Both the position numbers and the translations under genes were made by a program. From Massilia eburnea (GTDB lineage: Bacteria; Pseudomonadota; Gammaproteobacteria; Burkholderiales; Burkholderiaceae_D), in NCBI RefSeq assembly GCF_009720745.1, contig NZ_WNKX01000008.1, forward strand, positions 62,001 to 126,000: 64,000 bases of DNA, written 5' to 3'. The notes under the pieces are model-generated. The model was not told where the DNA came from. It saw only the letters and a list, made by a program, of their open reading frames with translations, and ran no database searches. Shown here piece after piece: positions 56,339 through 64,000 of the stretch; within the stretch, counting starts at the first letter, position 1; the number at the start of each line of letters is the position of its first letter.

Positions 56339-57406
56339 ATGAAAATCGCAATCCTGCCGGGCGATGGCATCGGCCCGGAAATCGTCGGCCAGGCCGTGAA
56401 GGTCCTGAACGCACTCGACGAAAAATTTGAAATGGAAACCGCGCCCGTCGGCGGTGCAGGCTATGAGGCCAAGGGACACCCCTTGCCGGAAGAAACCCTG
56501 GCGCTGGCCAAGGCGGCCGACGCCATCCTGTTCGGCGCCGTGGGCGATTGGAAGTACGACACGCTGGACCGCCCGCTGCGTCCGGAACAGGCCATCCTGG
56601 GCCTGCGCAAGCACCTGGGCCTGTTCGGCAACCTGCGTCCTGCCATCCTGTACCCTGAACTGGCCGGCGCTTCGACGCTGAAGCCGGAAGTGGTGTCGGG
56701 CCTGGACATCCTGATCGTGCGCGAACTGACCGGCGACATCTACTTCGGCCAGCCGCGCGGCGTGCGCGAATGCCCGGATGGTCCTTTCAAGGGCCAGCGC
56801 GAAGGTTTCGATACCATGCGCTATGCGGAAGGCGAAATCCGCCGCATCGCGCACGTGGCGTTCCAGGCGGCGCAAAAGCGCGGCAAGCGCCTCACTTCCG
56901 TCGACAAGGCGAACGTGCTGGAGACTTTCCAGTTCTGGAAGGACATCGTCACCGACGTGCACAAGGAATATCCGGACGTAGCGCTGGACCATATGTACGT
57001 GGACAACGCCGCCATGCAGCTGGTGCGCGCGCCGAAGAAGTTCGACGTGATCGTGACCGGCAATATGTTCGGCGACATCCTGTCCGATGCGGCGGCCATG
57101 CTGACCGGTTCCATCGGCATGCTGCCGTCTGCTTCGCTGGATGCGAACAACAAGGGCCTGTACGAACCGTCGCACGGCTCGGCTCCTGATATCGCGGGCA
57201 AGGGCGTTGCCAACCCGTTGGCTACGATCCTGTCGGCCGCCATGATGCTGCGCTATTCGCTGAATCGCGCGGAGCAGGCGGACCGGATCGAAAACGCTGT
57301 CAAGAAGGTCCTGGCACAGGGCTTGCGCACGCCGGATATCTACGAAGAGGGCACCACCAAGGTGGGCACCTCGCAGATGGGCGATGCTGTGGTCGCGGCA
57401 CTTTAA
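56339..57406 (+). CDS. leuB: 3-isopropylmalate dehydrogenase
   Basis: A 355-residue enzyme, [20 protein letters not shown] at its start, oxidising and decarboxylating 3-isopropylmalate. Catalytic parts: [20 protein letters not shown]; the YFGQPRG segment; and [20 protein letters not shown] with the metal-binding aspartates; [14 protein letters not shown] follows for NAD binding. The start was chosen at 56339 because earlier in-frame codons overlap the leuD end. The asd gene follows after 26 bases. Confidence 0.97.
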   Translation: MKIAILPGDGIGPEIVGQAVKVLNALDEKFEMETAPVGGAGYEAKGHPLPEETLALAKAADAILFGAVGDWKYDTLDRPLRPEQAILGLRKHLGLFGNLRPAILYPELAGASTLKPEVVSGLDILIVRELTGDIYFGQPRGVRECPDGPFKGQREGFDTMRYAEGEIRRIAHVAFQAAQKRGKRLTSVDKANVLETFQFWKDIVTDVHKEYPDVALDHMYVDNAAMQLVRAPKKFDVIVTGNMFGDILSDAAAMLTGSIGMLPSASLDANNKGLYEPSHGSAPDIAGKGVANPLATILSAAMMLRYSLNRAEQADRIENAVKKVLAQGLRTPDIYEEGTTKVGTSQMGDAVVAAL

Positions 57407-57432
57407 AGAATTCACACCCAAAGGAAAGCAAA

Positions 57433-58560
57433 ATGAAACTCGTAGGTCTGGTTGGTTGGCGCGGTATGGTCGGTTCGGTCCTGATGCAGCGCATGCAGGA
57501 AGAGGGCGACTTTGCCCATATCGAGCCGGTTTTCTTCTCCACTTCGAACACCGGCGGCGCTGCGCCGAAGATGGCGAAGAATGAGACTACCCTGAAAGAC
57601 GCCACCAACATCGACGAACTGAAACGCTGCGAGATCATCATCTCCTGCCAGGGCGGCGACTACACCACCGAGGTATTCCCTAAGCTGCGCGCAGCCGGCT
57701 GGAACGGCTACTGGATCGACGCAGCGTCGACCCTGCGCATGGACAAGGACGCCGTGATCGTGCTCGATCCGGTCAACCTGAACGTGATCAAGGACGCCAT
57801 GTCCAAGGGCGTGAAGAACTTCATCGGCGGTAACTGCACCGTATCGTGCATGCTGATGGGCCTGGGCGGCCTGTTCAAGCAAGACCTGGTCGAGTGGATG
57901 ACCTCCATGACCTACCAGGCGGCTTCCGGCGGCGGCGCGCAGCACATGCGCGAGCTGCTGACCCAGTACGGCACCATCAACGCTTCCGTCAAGCACCTGC
58001 TGGACAACCCTGCATCGGCCATCCTGGAAATCGACAGGCAAGTGCTGGCCACCCAGCACGGCATGTCGGCCGAGGAAACCAAGCAGTTCGGCGTACCGCT
58101 GGGCGGCAACCTGATCCCCTGGATCGACAAGGACCTGGGCAACGGCCAGTCGAAGGAAGAGTGGAAGGGCGGCGCCGAGACCAACAAGATCCTGGGCCGC
58201 GGCGAAGGCTTCGACCTGTCCCCGATCCATGTCGACGGCCTGTGCGTGCGTATCGGCGCGATGCGCTGCCACAGCCAGGCGCTGACCATCAAGCTGCGCA
58301 AGGACGTGCCGCTGGATGAAGTCAACGACATCATCGCCAAGGACAACCAGTGGGTGAAGTTCGTGCCGAACACCCGCGAAGCGTCGGTGAAGGAGCTGAC
58401 CCCGGCCGCCGTCACCGGCAGCCTGACCATCCCGGTCGGCCGCGTGCGCAAGATGTCGATGGGCGGCGAATACCTGTCCGCCTTCACCGTCGGCGACCAG
58501 CTGCTGTGGGGTGCTGCCGAGCCGCTGCGCCGCATGCTGCGCATCGTTCTCGATAAATAA
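57433..58560 (+). CDS. asd: Aspartate-semialdehyde dehydrogenase
   Basis: A 375-residue enzyme at the branch to lysine, methionine and threonine. The NADP-binding [18 protein letters not shown] begins it; the active-site cysteine is Cys135 in [10 protein letters not shown]; the acid-base histidine is in [11 protein letters not shown] near 275. Length and motifs match the proteobacterial type. AAAGGAAAGC precedes the ATG. It ends the leu-asd block and is followed by a terminator at 58622. Confidence 0.97.
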   Translation: MKLVGLVGWRGMVGSVLMQRMQEEGDFAHIEPVFFSTSNTGGAAPKMAKNETTLKDATNIDELKRCEIIISCQGGDYTTEVFPKLRAAGWNGYWIDAASTLRMDKDAVIVLDPVNLNVIKDAMSKGVKNFIGGNCTVSCMLMGLGGLFKQDLVEWMTSMTYQAASGGGAQHMRELLTQYGTINASVKHLLDNPASAILEIDRQVLATQHGMSAEETKQFGVPLGGNLIPWIDKDLGNGQSKEEWKGGAETNKILGRGEGFDLSPIHVDGLCVRIGAMRCHSQALTIKLRKDVPLDEVNDIIAKDNQWVKFVPNTREASVKELTPAAVTGSLTIPVGRVRKMSMGGEYLSAFTVGDQLLWGAAEPLRRMLRIVLDK

Positions 58561-58621
58561 TTAGTTATTAATGAGCTAATACCTGCTGATTAATAATCAA
58601 GATAAGAAGTATTTTCTAAGG

Positions 58622-58652
58622 GCCGGATTTCAAAGCGAATTCCGGCTTTTTT
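58622..58652 (+). terminator. Terminator after asd
   Basis: GCCGGA 58622-58627 pairs with TCCGGC 58641-58646 and is followed by six T residues. The 250-base gap from 58561 to 58809 also holds an A/T-rich inverted repeat near 58562-58600 and ATGCTT-CT-AAGCAT at 58731-58744 in front of fimV. Confidence 0.75.
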
Positions 58653-58809
58653 CTTTGAATCACAAAATATTTTCGGCATGAACGAAACAGAATAGGGGCT
58701 TGGAAGGGGTATTAGCGGGAGAATGCTTGCATGCTTCTAAGCATGATGTTATGTTTGGACCTCTGGAAAAGTAACTTTCTTTCCACGTTAACCACTTTCG
58801 TCGCCCACT

Positions 58810-61734
58810 ATGCCTGTACAAAAACCTTCCAAGGTCGCTTCGTTCGCGTTGAAAACACTGACCGCCGCCGTGCTCGGCGGGGCTGTGCTCGCACCTCTTT
58901 CCGTCAACGCAGCTGGTCTTGGCAAGCTCACTGTTCTCTCCTCATTGGGGCAGCCGCTGCGCGCCGAAATCGAATTGACGGCCGTTTCGCCTGAAGAAGC
59001 GTCCGAACTGGTGGCCAAACTGGCCTCGCCGGATGCTTTCCGCGCCGCCAATATCGAATTCAATCCGGCACTGCTCAGCCTGCGCTTTGAGGTGGAGGCA
59101 CGTGGTGCTCGCCAGTTCATCCGCATTACTTCCAGCCAGACCATCAACGAGCCTTTCGTCGATATGCTGCTGGAGCTGACCTGGACCAATGGCCGCCTGG
59201 TCCGTGAATACACCTTCCTGCTCGATCCTGCCGACCTGCGCACCGCGCAGGCGCCGCAAGTGGCAGGGGTTGCGCCGCGCAAGGCGGCTCCGGTCGCCGC
59301 CGCGCCAGCCGCCGCCCCCGCCGCCGCTCCTGCTGCTGCAAGCGCCGCTCCTTCGGCGCCTGCCGCAGCACGCGAGCCGCGCAATGGCGCGCCACAGGGT
59401 GGCGCTTCCGCCGACAGCTATGCAGTCCGCAAGGGCGACACGCTGGGCAAGATCGCCGGCCAACTGAAACCCGCCGACGTTTCGCTGGACATGATGCTGG
59501 TGGCGCTGTACCGCGCCAATCCGGACGCATTCAACGGCAACAACATGAACCGCCTGAAATCCGGCACCATCCTGTCGGTACCGGATGCCAGCACCATCAA
59601 GGGCACCAGCCAGGGCGAAGCGCACGGCGTCGTGGTGGCGCATGCCGCCGACTTCAATGCTTACCGCAACAAGCTGGCAGGGCAGGTTGCTGCCGCCACT
59701 CCGGCCAAGGAGCCGGAAGCCCAGCAGAGCCAGACCGGCAAGATCACGGCCCAGGTGAAAGAGCGCCCGACCGCTGTCACCGAGTCCAAGGACCAGCTGA
59801 AGCTGTCCAAGGCCGGCGAGGCCGCCAGCAAGGCTGGCAAGACTGGCGCGGTGGAAGACAAGATCGCCAAAGACCGCCAGATGGCTGACGCCAGCGCCCG
59901 CGTGAAGGAGCTGGAAAAGAACGTCAATGACCTCGAGAAGTTGATGGAGGTGAAGAACAAGGCTGGCGCCAGCGCGCAGTCGAAGGCCAGCGCCGCTGCC
60001 GCTGCAGCTGCTGCCAGCCCGGTAGCGAGCGCGCCAGCCAAGGCCTCGCCAGCGCCTGGACCAGCACCGGCACCAGCTGCATCGGCGCCAGCTGCATCCG
60101 CAGCGGCGCCTGTCGCTGCAGCTCCTGCGGCACCGGCGCCTGCGCCGGAACCAGCCAAGCCGGCCAAGCCAAAACGCAGCGTTGCCGCACCGGCTCCAGC
60201 CCCGGTGGGCCCAAGCCTGGTCGACACCATCATGGAAAACATCACCCTGATCGGTGCCGCCGTTGCCGCGCTGCTGGGTGGCGCCGCGCTGCTCATCATG
60301 CGCCGCCGCAAGGCTGCCGCCGAGGAGATGTCGCTGGCGAGCGCCGAAACCACCGGCACCCTGGGTGATCCAGGCACCACGGCGCACTCCCTGTTCGCCG
60401 AAACCGGCGGTCAGAGCGTGGACACCAGCAACAGCGTGTTCAACTCCAACTTCGCACCGTCGGCCAGCCAGCTCGATACCAATGAAGTCGATCCGGTGGC
60501 GGAAGCCGACGTGTACATCGCCTACGGCCGTGATGCTCAGGCTGAGGAAATCCTGAAGGAAGCGCTGCGCGTTCACCCTGAACGCCACCCAGTGCGCCTG
60601 AAGCTGCTGGAAATCTACGCCGGCCGCAAGGATGCGCGCGCCTTCGAAACCCAGGCCAGCGAGCTGTATTCGATGACCAAGGGTGTAGGCGACGAGTGGG
60701 CGCAAGCCGCCGCGCTGGGTTCGGGCATCGATCCTGACAATCCTCTGTACGTCAGCGCCGCGCAAGCGAAAGCTGCTGCAGGCCTGGGCGGCGCCGCCGC
60801 TGCGGGGGCTGCCGCTGCTGCACCGTTTGTCGCCAGCCAGTCGAATGAGCTGAACGACTTCGCCGCCATGTTCGCCGAGCCGGCGCCTGCCGCCGCTGCA
60901 ACGGATGCGGGCGGCCTGGACCTGGACCTGAGCCACGAAGCGTCGCCAGTCGCTGCCGAAGCGAACCTGATGGACTTCGACCTCGATCGTGACGCCGCCG
61001 CGCTGCCATCCCTGGCCGAAGAAGCCAAGCCGGCTGCCAAAGCGGAGAGCAATACCCTGGATTTTGACTTGGGCGGGCTGAGCTTCGATGAACCAGCGCC
61101 TGCTGCTGCAGCCGCTGCTGAAGTGATTCCTGCCCCAGCTCCAATTCCTGCTGCGGAAGAAGCGCACGACCTGTCCTTCGACCTGGGCCTGGATGCGCCA
61201 GTAGCCAAGGTGGAAGCGGTGGAAGCTGCCCCGGCGCCTGACGCAATGGCCGATATCGGCATGGACTTCAACCTGGACCTGCCAGCCGCCAAGGCTGAAG
61301 CGCCTGCTGCTGCACCAGCTGCCAATCCGCTGGCGGAACTGGATAGCATGGACTTCTCGCTGCCTTCGGGCGGTGAAGCTGCGGCCCCGGTTCCTGCCGC
61401 GGAAGCTGCGCCGCTGTCGGCTGCTGATTTCGCACTCGACCTGCCAGGCATGGAAGCCCCGGCTCCTGCTGCAGCACCGGTTGCGGCGCCTGCCGACTTC
61501 GACCTGTCCAGCATCAACCTGGACCTGGGCGGCGCGAGCGCGCCGGCCGCACCGAAAGGCGAGGAAGAGATGTCCGCCATGCACATGGAAATGGACACCA
61601 AGCTTGACCTGGCGGTGGCCTACCAGGAAATCGGCGACAAGGAAGGCGCCCGCGAGTTGCTGGATGAAGTGATCCGCGGCGGCAGCGACGACCAGGTTGC
61701 ACGAGCCAACTCCATGCGCGCACTGCTCGGCTAA
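58810..61734 (+). CDS. fimV: FimV-like peptidoglycan-binding and polar hub protein
   Basis: A 974-residue protein. Signal peptide, then the FimV N-terminal domain (GLGKLTVLSSLGQPLRAEIE; FVDMLLELTWTNGRLVREYT), a LysM peptidoglycan-binding motif near residues 204-255 (YAVRKGDTLGKIAGQLKPA), Ala/Pro-rich linkers, one membrane helix near 485 (GAAVAALLGGAALLIMRRRK), an acidic cytosolic part with Asp/Leu/Phe-rich repeats (LMDFDLDRD, LDFDLGGLSF) and the C-terminal FimV-type TPR domain (KLDLAVAYQEIGDKEGAREL). In other bacteria it organises type IV pili and cell poles. The repeat-rich acidic centre is unusually long. A terminator follows. Confidence 0.94.
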   Translation: MPVQKPSKVASFALKTLTAAVLGGAVLAPLSVNAAGLGKLTVLSSLGQPLRAEIELTAVSPEEASELVAKLASPDAFRAANIEFNPALLSLRFEVEARGARQFIRITSSQTINEPFVDMLLELTWTNGRLVREYTFLLDPADLRTAQAPQVAGVAPRKAAPVAAAPAAAPAAAPAAASAAPSAPAAAREPRNGAPQGGASADSYAVRKGDTLGKIAGQLKPADVSLDMMLVALYRANPDAFNGNNMNRLKSGTILSVPDASTIKGTSQGEAHGVVVAHAADFNAYRNKLAGQVAAATPAKEPEAQQSQTGKITAQVKERPTAVTESKDQLKLSKAGEAASKAGKTGAVEDKIAKDRQMADASARVKELEKNVNDLEKLMEVKNKAGASAQSKASAAAAAAAASPVASAPAKASPAPGPAPAPAASAPAASAAAPVAAAPAAPAPAPEPAKPAKPKRSVAAPAPAPVGPSLVDTIMENITLIGAAVAALLGGAALLIMRRRKAAAEEMSLASAETTGTLGDPGTTAHSLFAETGGQSVDTSNSVFNSNFAPSASQLDTNEVDPVAEADVYIAYGRDAQAEEILKEALRVHPERHPVRLKLLEIYAGRKDARAFETQASELYSMTKGVGDEWAQAAALGSGIDPDNPLYVSAAQAKAAAGLGGAAAAGAAAAAPFVASQSNELNDFAAMFAEPAPAAAATDAGGLDLDLSHEASPVAAEANLMDFDLDRDAAALPSLAEEAKPAAKAESNTLDFDLGGLSFDEPAPAAAAAAEVIPAPAPIPAAEEAHDLSFDLGLDAPVAKVEAVEAAPAPDAMADIGMDFNLDLPAAKAEAPAAAPAANPLAELDSMDFSLPSGGEAAAPVPAAEAAPLSAADFALDLPGMEAPAPAAAPVAAPADFDLSSINLDLGGASAPAAPKGEEEMSAMHMEMDTKLDLAVAYQEIGDKEGARELLDEVIRGGSDDQVARANSMRALLG

Positions 61735-61751
61735 ACAGCAATTCGCCGTAT

Positions 61752-61789
61752 AATGCCCGGTCACAGATCAATCTGACCGGGCATTTTTT
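61752..61789 (+). terminator. Terminator after fimV, directly before truA
   Basis: Stem AATGCCCGGTCA 61752-61763 with TGACCGGGCATT 61774-61785, 12 pairs, followed by TTTT. A TATAAT at 61749-61754 overlaps the stem. The truA start codon is four bases after the T-run. Confidence 0.88.
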
Positions 61790-61792
61790 ATT

Positions 61793-62596
61793 TTGAAACG
61801 CATCGCATTAGGCATCCAGTACAACGGCGCCGACTGGCTTGGCTACCAGATCCAGCCGCACGGCCAGACCGTGCAGAACAAGCTGGAGGAAGCCATTGAG
61901 CGCTTCGCCTGCGTCAAACTGGGCACCACCTGCGCCGGCCGCACCGACGCCGGGGTGCACGCCCTGAACCAGGTGGTGCACTTCGACACCGAGCTCGATC
62001 GTGCCGAACATGCCTGGGTGCGCGGCATCAACGCCTTCCTGCCCGATTCGATCGGCGTGCGCTGGGCGCGCTACCTGCCCGAGGCGCCGACGCCGGAGCA
62101 GGAATTCCATTCCCGTTTCAGCGCCCGTTCGCGCACCTACCATTACCTGCTGTACAACCACCAGGTGCGCTCGCCGCTGCTGGCGGGCCGCGCCGGTTTC
62201 ACGCACTGGGACCTGGACGTTGCACGCATGCGCGAAGCGGTCAAGCCGCTGATCGGCACCCATGATTTCACTGCCTTTCGCGCCTCCATGTGCCAGGCCA
62301 AGACGCCGGTCAAGGAAATGCAGATGATCGAGATCGAGCGCCATGGCGACATGATACTGTTCACGCTGCGCGCCAGCGCCTTCCTGCACCACATGGTACG
62401 TAACCTGGTCGGTTCCCTGGTCTACGTCGGCCAAGGACGCGAAAGCACCGACTGGCTGGGCGAACTGCTGGCGGGGAAGGATCGCACCAAGGCGGCGCCG
62501 ACCTTCATGCCGGACGGCCTGTACCTGTCAAAAATCGAATACGACGAACAATGGGGCCTGCCGTACGAAGAGCCCAGCATCCTGCCCGCTTTCTGA
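61793..62596 (+). CDS. truA: tRNA pseudouridine synthase A
   Basis: A 267-residue enzyme that makes pseudouridine at positions 38-40 of tRNA anticodon arms. MKRIALGIQYNGADWLGYQI, the catalytic Asp52 in CAGRTDAGVHA, and RSRTYHYLLYNH, FLHHMVRNLVGSL are conserved. It starts with TTG at 61793, only four bases after the T-run of the fimV terminator and without a ribosome binding site, so its translation or transcription start is unusual (see findings). The next gene, trpF, follows at 62608. The order fimV-truA-trpF-trpB is normal for this group. Confidence 0.95.
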   Translation: MKRIALGIQYNGADWLGYQIQPHGQTVQNKLEEAIERFACVKLGTTCAGRTDAGVHALNQVVHFDTELDRAEHAWVRGINAFLPDSIGVRWARYLPEAPTPEQEFHSRFSARSRTYHYLLYNHQVRSPLLAGRAGFTHWDLDVARMREAVKPLIGTHDFTAFRASMCQAKTPVKEMQMIEIERHGDMILFTLRASAFLHHMVRNLVGSLVYVGQGRESTDWLGELLAGKDRTKAAPTFMPDGLYLSKIEYDEQWGLPYEEPSILPAF

Positions 62597-62607
62597 GGAA
62601 TCAAGCA

Positions 62608-63300
62608 ATGCCACGCACCCGCATCAAGATCTGCGGCCTGACCCGCGAAGAAGACGTCCAGGCCGCCGTGGCGGCGGGCGCCGATGCGGTGGGTTTTGTA
62701 TTTTATGAAAAGAGCCCGCGCTATGTAACGCCGGCGCGCGCAGCGGAACTGATTGCGCTGCTGCCGCCTTACGTGACCCCGGTCGGCCTGTTCGTGAACC
62801 ATACGGCGCAGCAGGTGGCCGATACCGTGGCGGTGGCGCCAATATCACTTTTGCAATTCCACGGCGACGAGACGGCGCAGCAGTGCGCCGAGGCGGCGCG
62901 GGCGGCTGGCAGGGCGTTTGTGCGGGTCTTCCGCGTCAAACCCGACACAAGCGGCGCTGAGCTGCTAGAATATGAGCGACTTTGCCGCGCATCCAGTGGC
63001 TTGTTCTCGGGCCTCCTGCTCGACACCTTCGTGGATGCATATGGCGGCGCAGGAAAGGTTTTCGATTGGTCTCTAATCCCAAAAGATCTCGCGCATCGGG
63101 CCGTTTTGAGTGGTGGCTTGAGCGTGCAAAATGTGACTGGCGCAGTGGCCAGCGTTCGCCCTTACGCGGTTGACGTCTCAAGTGGCGTCGAGCGCGCCAA
63201 GGGCATCAAAGATGCTCGCCTGATCGCGGAGTTCATCCGCGGCGTGCGGGCAGCAGATGCCACGTTTGAGAAAGATCCGCACCATGAAAACCCCGGTTGA
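62608..63300 (+). CDS. trpF: Phosphoribosylanthranilate isomerase
   Basis: A 230-residue TIM-barrel enzyme of tryptophan synthesis. ATG 62608 has TGAGGAATC upstream. The catalytic Cys9 is in [12 protein letters not shown] and the catalytic Asp lies in [12 protein letters not shown]; phosphate-binding [10 protein letters not shown] and [15 protein letters not shown] close the barrel. It overlaps the start of trpB by 17 bases (63284-63300), so the two are translationally linked. Confidence 0.96.
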   Translation: MPRTRIKICGLTREEDVQAAVAAGADAVGFVFYEKSPRYVTPARAAELIALLPPYVTPVGLFVNHTAQQVADTVAVAPISLLQFHGDETAQQCAEAARAAGRAFVRVFRVKPDTSGAELLEYERLCRASSGLFSGLLLDTFVDAYGGAGKVFDWSLIPKDLAHRAVLSGGLSVQNVTGAVASVRPYAVDVSSGVERAKGIKDARLIAEFIRGVRAADATFEKDPHHENPG

Positions 63301-64000
63301 TGCGCCTCCAGCGCACCTGTTCCACGCCTCGTCTTACCACCTGCCTGACGCCACCGGCCATTTCGGCCCTTACGGCGGCTCCTTTGTTGCCGAAACCCTG
63401 AGCTACGCGCTGGCCGAGCTGCGCGAAGCCTATGAGCGCTACAGCAAGGATGAACTGTTTCTCGAAGAGTTCCGCTATGAGCTGAAACACTTCGTCGGCC
63501 GTCCATCGCCTGTGTACCACGCCAAGCGCTGGTCCGACCAGCTGGGCGGCGCCCAGATTTTCTTCAAGCGCGAAGACCTGAACCATACCGGCGCGCACAA
63601 AATCAATAACGTGATCGGCCAGGCTTTGCTTGCCAAGCGCATGGGCAAGCCGCGCATCATCGCCGAAACCGGCGCTGGTCAGCACGGCGTTGCTACCGCG
63701 ACCATTTGCGCCCGTTTTGGGCTGGAATGCGTCGTCTACATGGGCAGCGAGGATGTGAAGCGCCAGGCGCAGAACGTGTACCGCATGAAGCTCCTGGGTG
63801 CGACCGTGGTGCCGGTGGAATCCGGTTCCAAGACCCTGAAGGATGCGCTGAACGAGGCGATGCGCGACTGGGTGACCAATATTGAAAACACCTTCTACAT
63901 CATCGGCACTGTAGCGGGTCCGCACCCGTACCCGATGATGGTGCGCGATTTCCAGTCGGTGATCGGCGAGGAATGCCTGCAGCAGATGCCTGAGATGACC
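63284..64000 (+). CDS. trpB: Tryptophan synthase beta chain, 5-prime part (continues past the window)
   Basis: The frame opens at ATG 63284 and is still open at base 64000, giving 239 of about 400 residues. [20 protein letters not shown], then [40 protein letters not shown] with the pyridoxal-phosphate lysine at 106, and [20 protein letters not shown] are typical. It joins indole and serine to give tryptophan with the TrpA partner, presumably downstream. It overlaps trpF by 17 bases. Confidence 0.97.
   Translation, partial: MKTPVDAPPAHLFHASSYHLPDATGHFGPYGGSFVAETLSYALAELREAYERYSKDELFLEEFRYELKHFVGRPSPVYHAKRWSDQLGGAQIFFKREDLNHTGAHKINNVIGQALLAKRMGKPRIIAETGAGQHGVATATICARFGLECVVYMGSEDVKRQAQNVYRMKLLGATVVPVESGSKTLKDALNEAMRDWVTNIENTFYIIGTVAGPHPYPMMVRDFQSVIGEECLQQMPEMT

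Noticed and set aside
58562..58605. A/T-rich inverted repeat after asd as an attachment site or element end
   Set aside because: No integrase, target duplication or gene interruption is nearby; more likely part of the 3-prime untranslated region.
58942..61764. A 940-codon leftward open frame across fimV
   Set aside because: It is the complement of fimV's Ala/Pro-rich region, giving Arg/Gly/Cys-rich nonsense without domains; fimV has clear motifs.
1..64000. CRISPR arrays
   Set aside because: No evenly spaced direct repeats were seen; the palindrome copies are thousands of bases apart.

Overview
The window reads as a chromosome segment from a betaproteobacterium of the order Burkholderiales, most likely family Oxalobacteraceae (Massilia, Duganella or Janthinobacterium type). 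This rests on the order leuC - entericidin - leuD - leuB - asd - fimV - truA - trpF - trpB, the high GC content, and the many signalling genes. No rRNA or tRNA gene was seen.

Positions 1 to about 28,400 are the right-hand part of a tailed prophage with an HK97/lambda-like siphovirus plan. The integrase, repressor and left end lie outside the window. Reading rightward there are replication genes (DnaD-like fragment, P-like protein), a Q-like late regulator, small cargo genes separated by terminators, and HNH endonuclease with a possible cos region. Next come terminase, portal, prohead protease, capsid, head-tail joining genes, tail tube, a gpG/gpGT frameshift pair, a long tape measure, tail tip and fibre genes, and a lysis cassette (holin-like, glucosaminidase endolysin, Rz with embedded Rz1). 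The right flank holds an unknown membrane protein, a hicAB toxin-antitoxin pair whose 58-codon toxin is easily missed, and an unknown gene under an SOS box. A 16-bp palindrome, GTGCAGACGTCTGCAC, recurs four times, three of them at module borders.

At 28,375-28,476, on the opposite strand, is what looks like the first 27 codons of mutS, cut off at the prophage junction. If correct, the prophage sits inside a mismatch-repair gene, an arrangement known from other elements to switch mutation rate. This is the most interesting claim in the window.

From 28.5 to 41 kb the host region holds a SnoaL-like/Crp pair, a beta-propeller diguanylate cyclase, a solute-binding protein, a chemoreceptor, an HDOD protein, a LysR regulator, DUF29, a free methionine sulfoxide reductase, a RecQ-like helicase and KGG stress proteins. 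From 41 to 48.6 kb is an iron block: a Fiu-like TonB receptor opposite PepSY, DUF2271, DUF4198, ApbE and a flavodoxin-type reductase, with a Fur-box-like site between them, then hemP. The DUF2271 protein carries a DGVSGAT motif typical of ApbE flavinylation, so the cluster probably builds a periplasmic flavin electron route, perhaps for ferric-siderophore reduction.

From 48.6 to 54 kb are a Crp/Fnr regulator without the oxygen-sensing cysteines, a NarL-type response regulator, a universal stress protein behind a perfect FNR-type box, and a cheZ-cheA pair. From 54 kb to the end is the leu-asd-fimV-truA-trp block.
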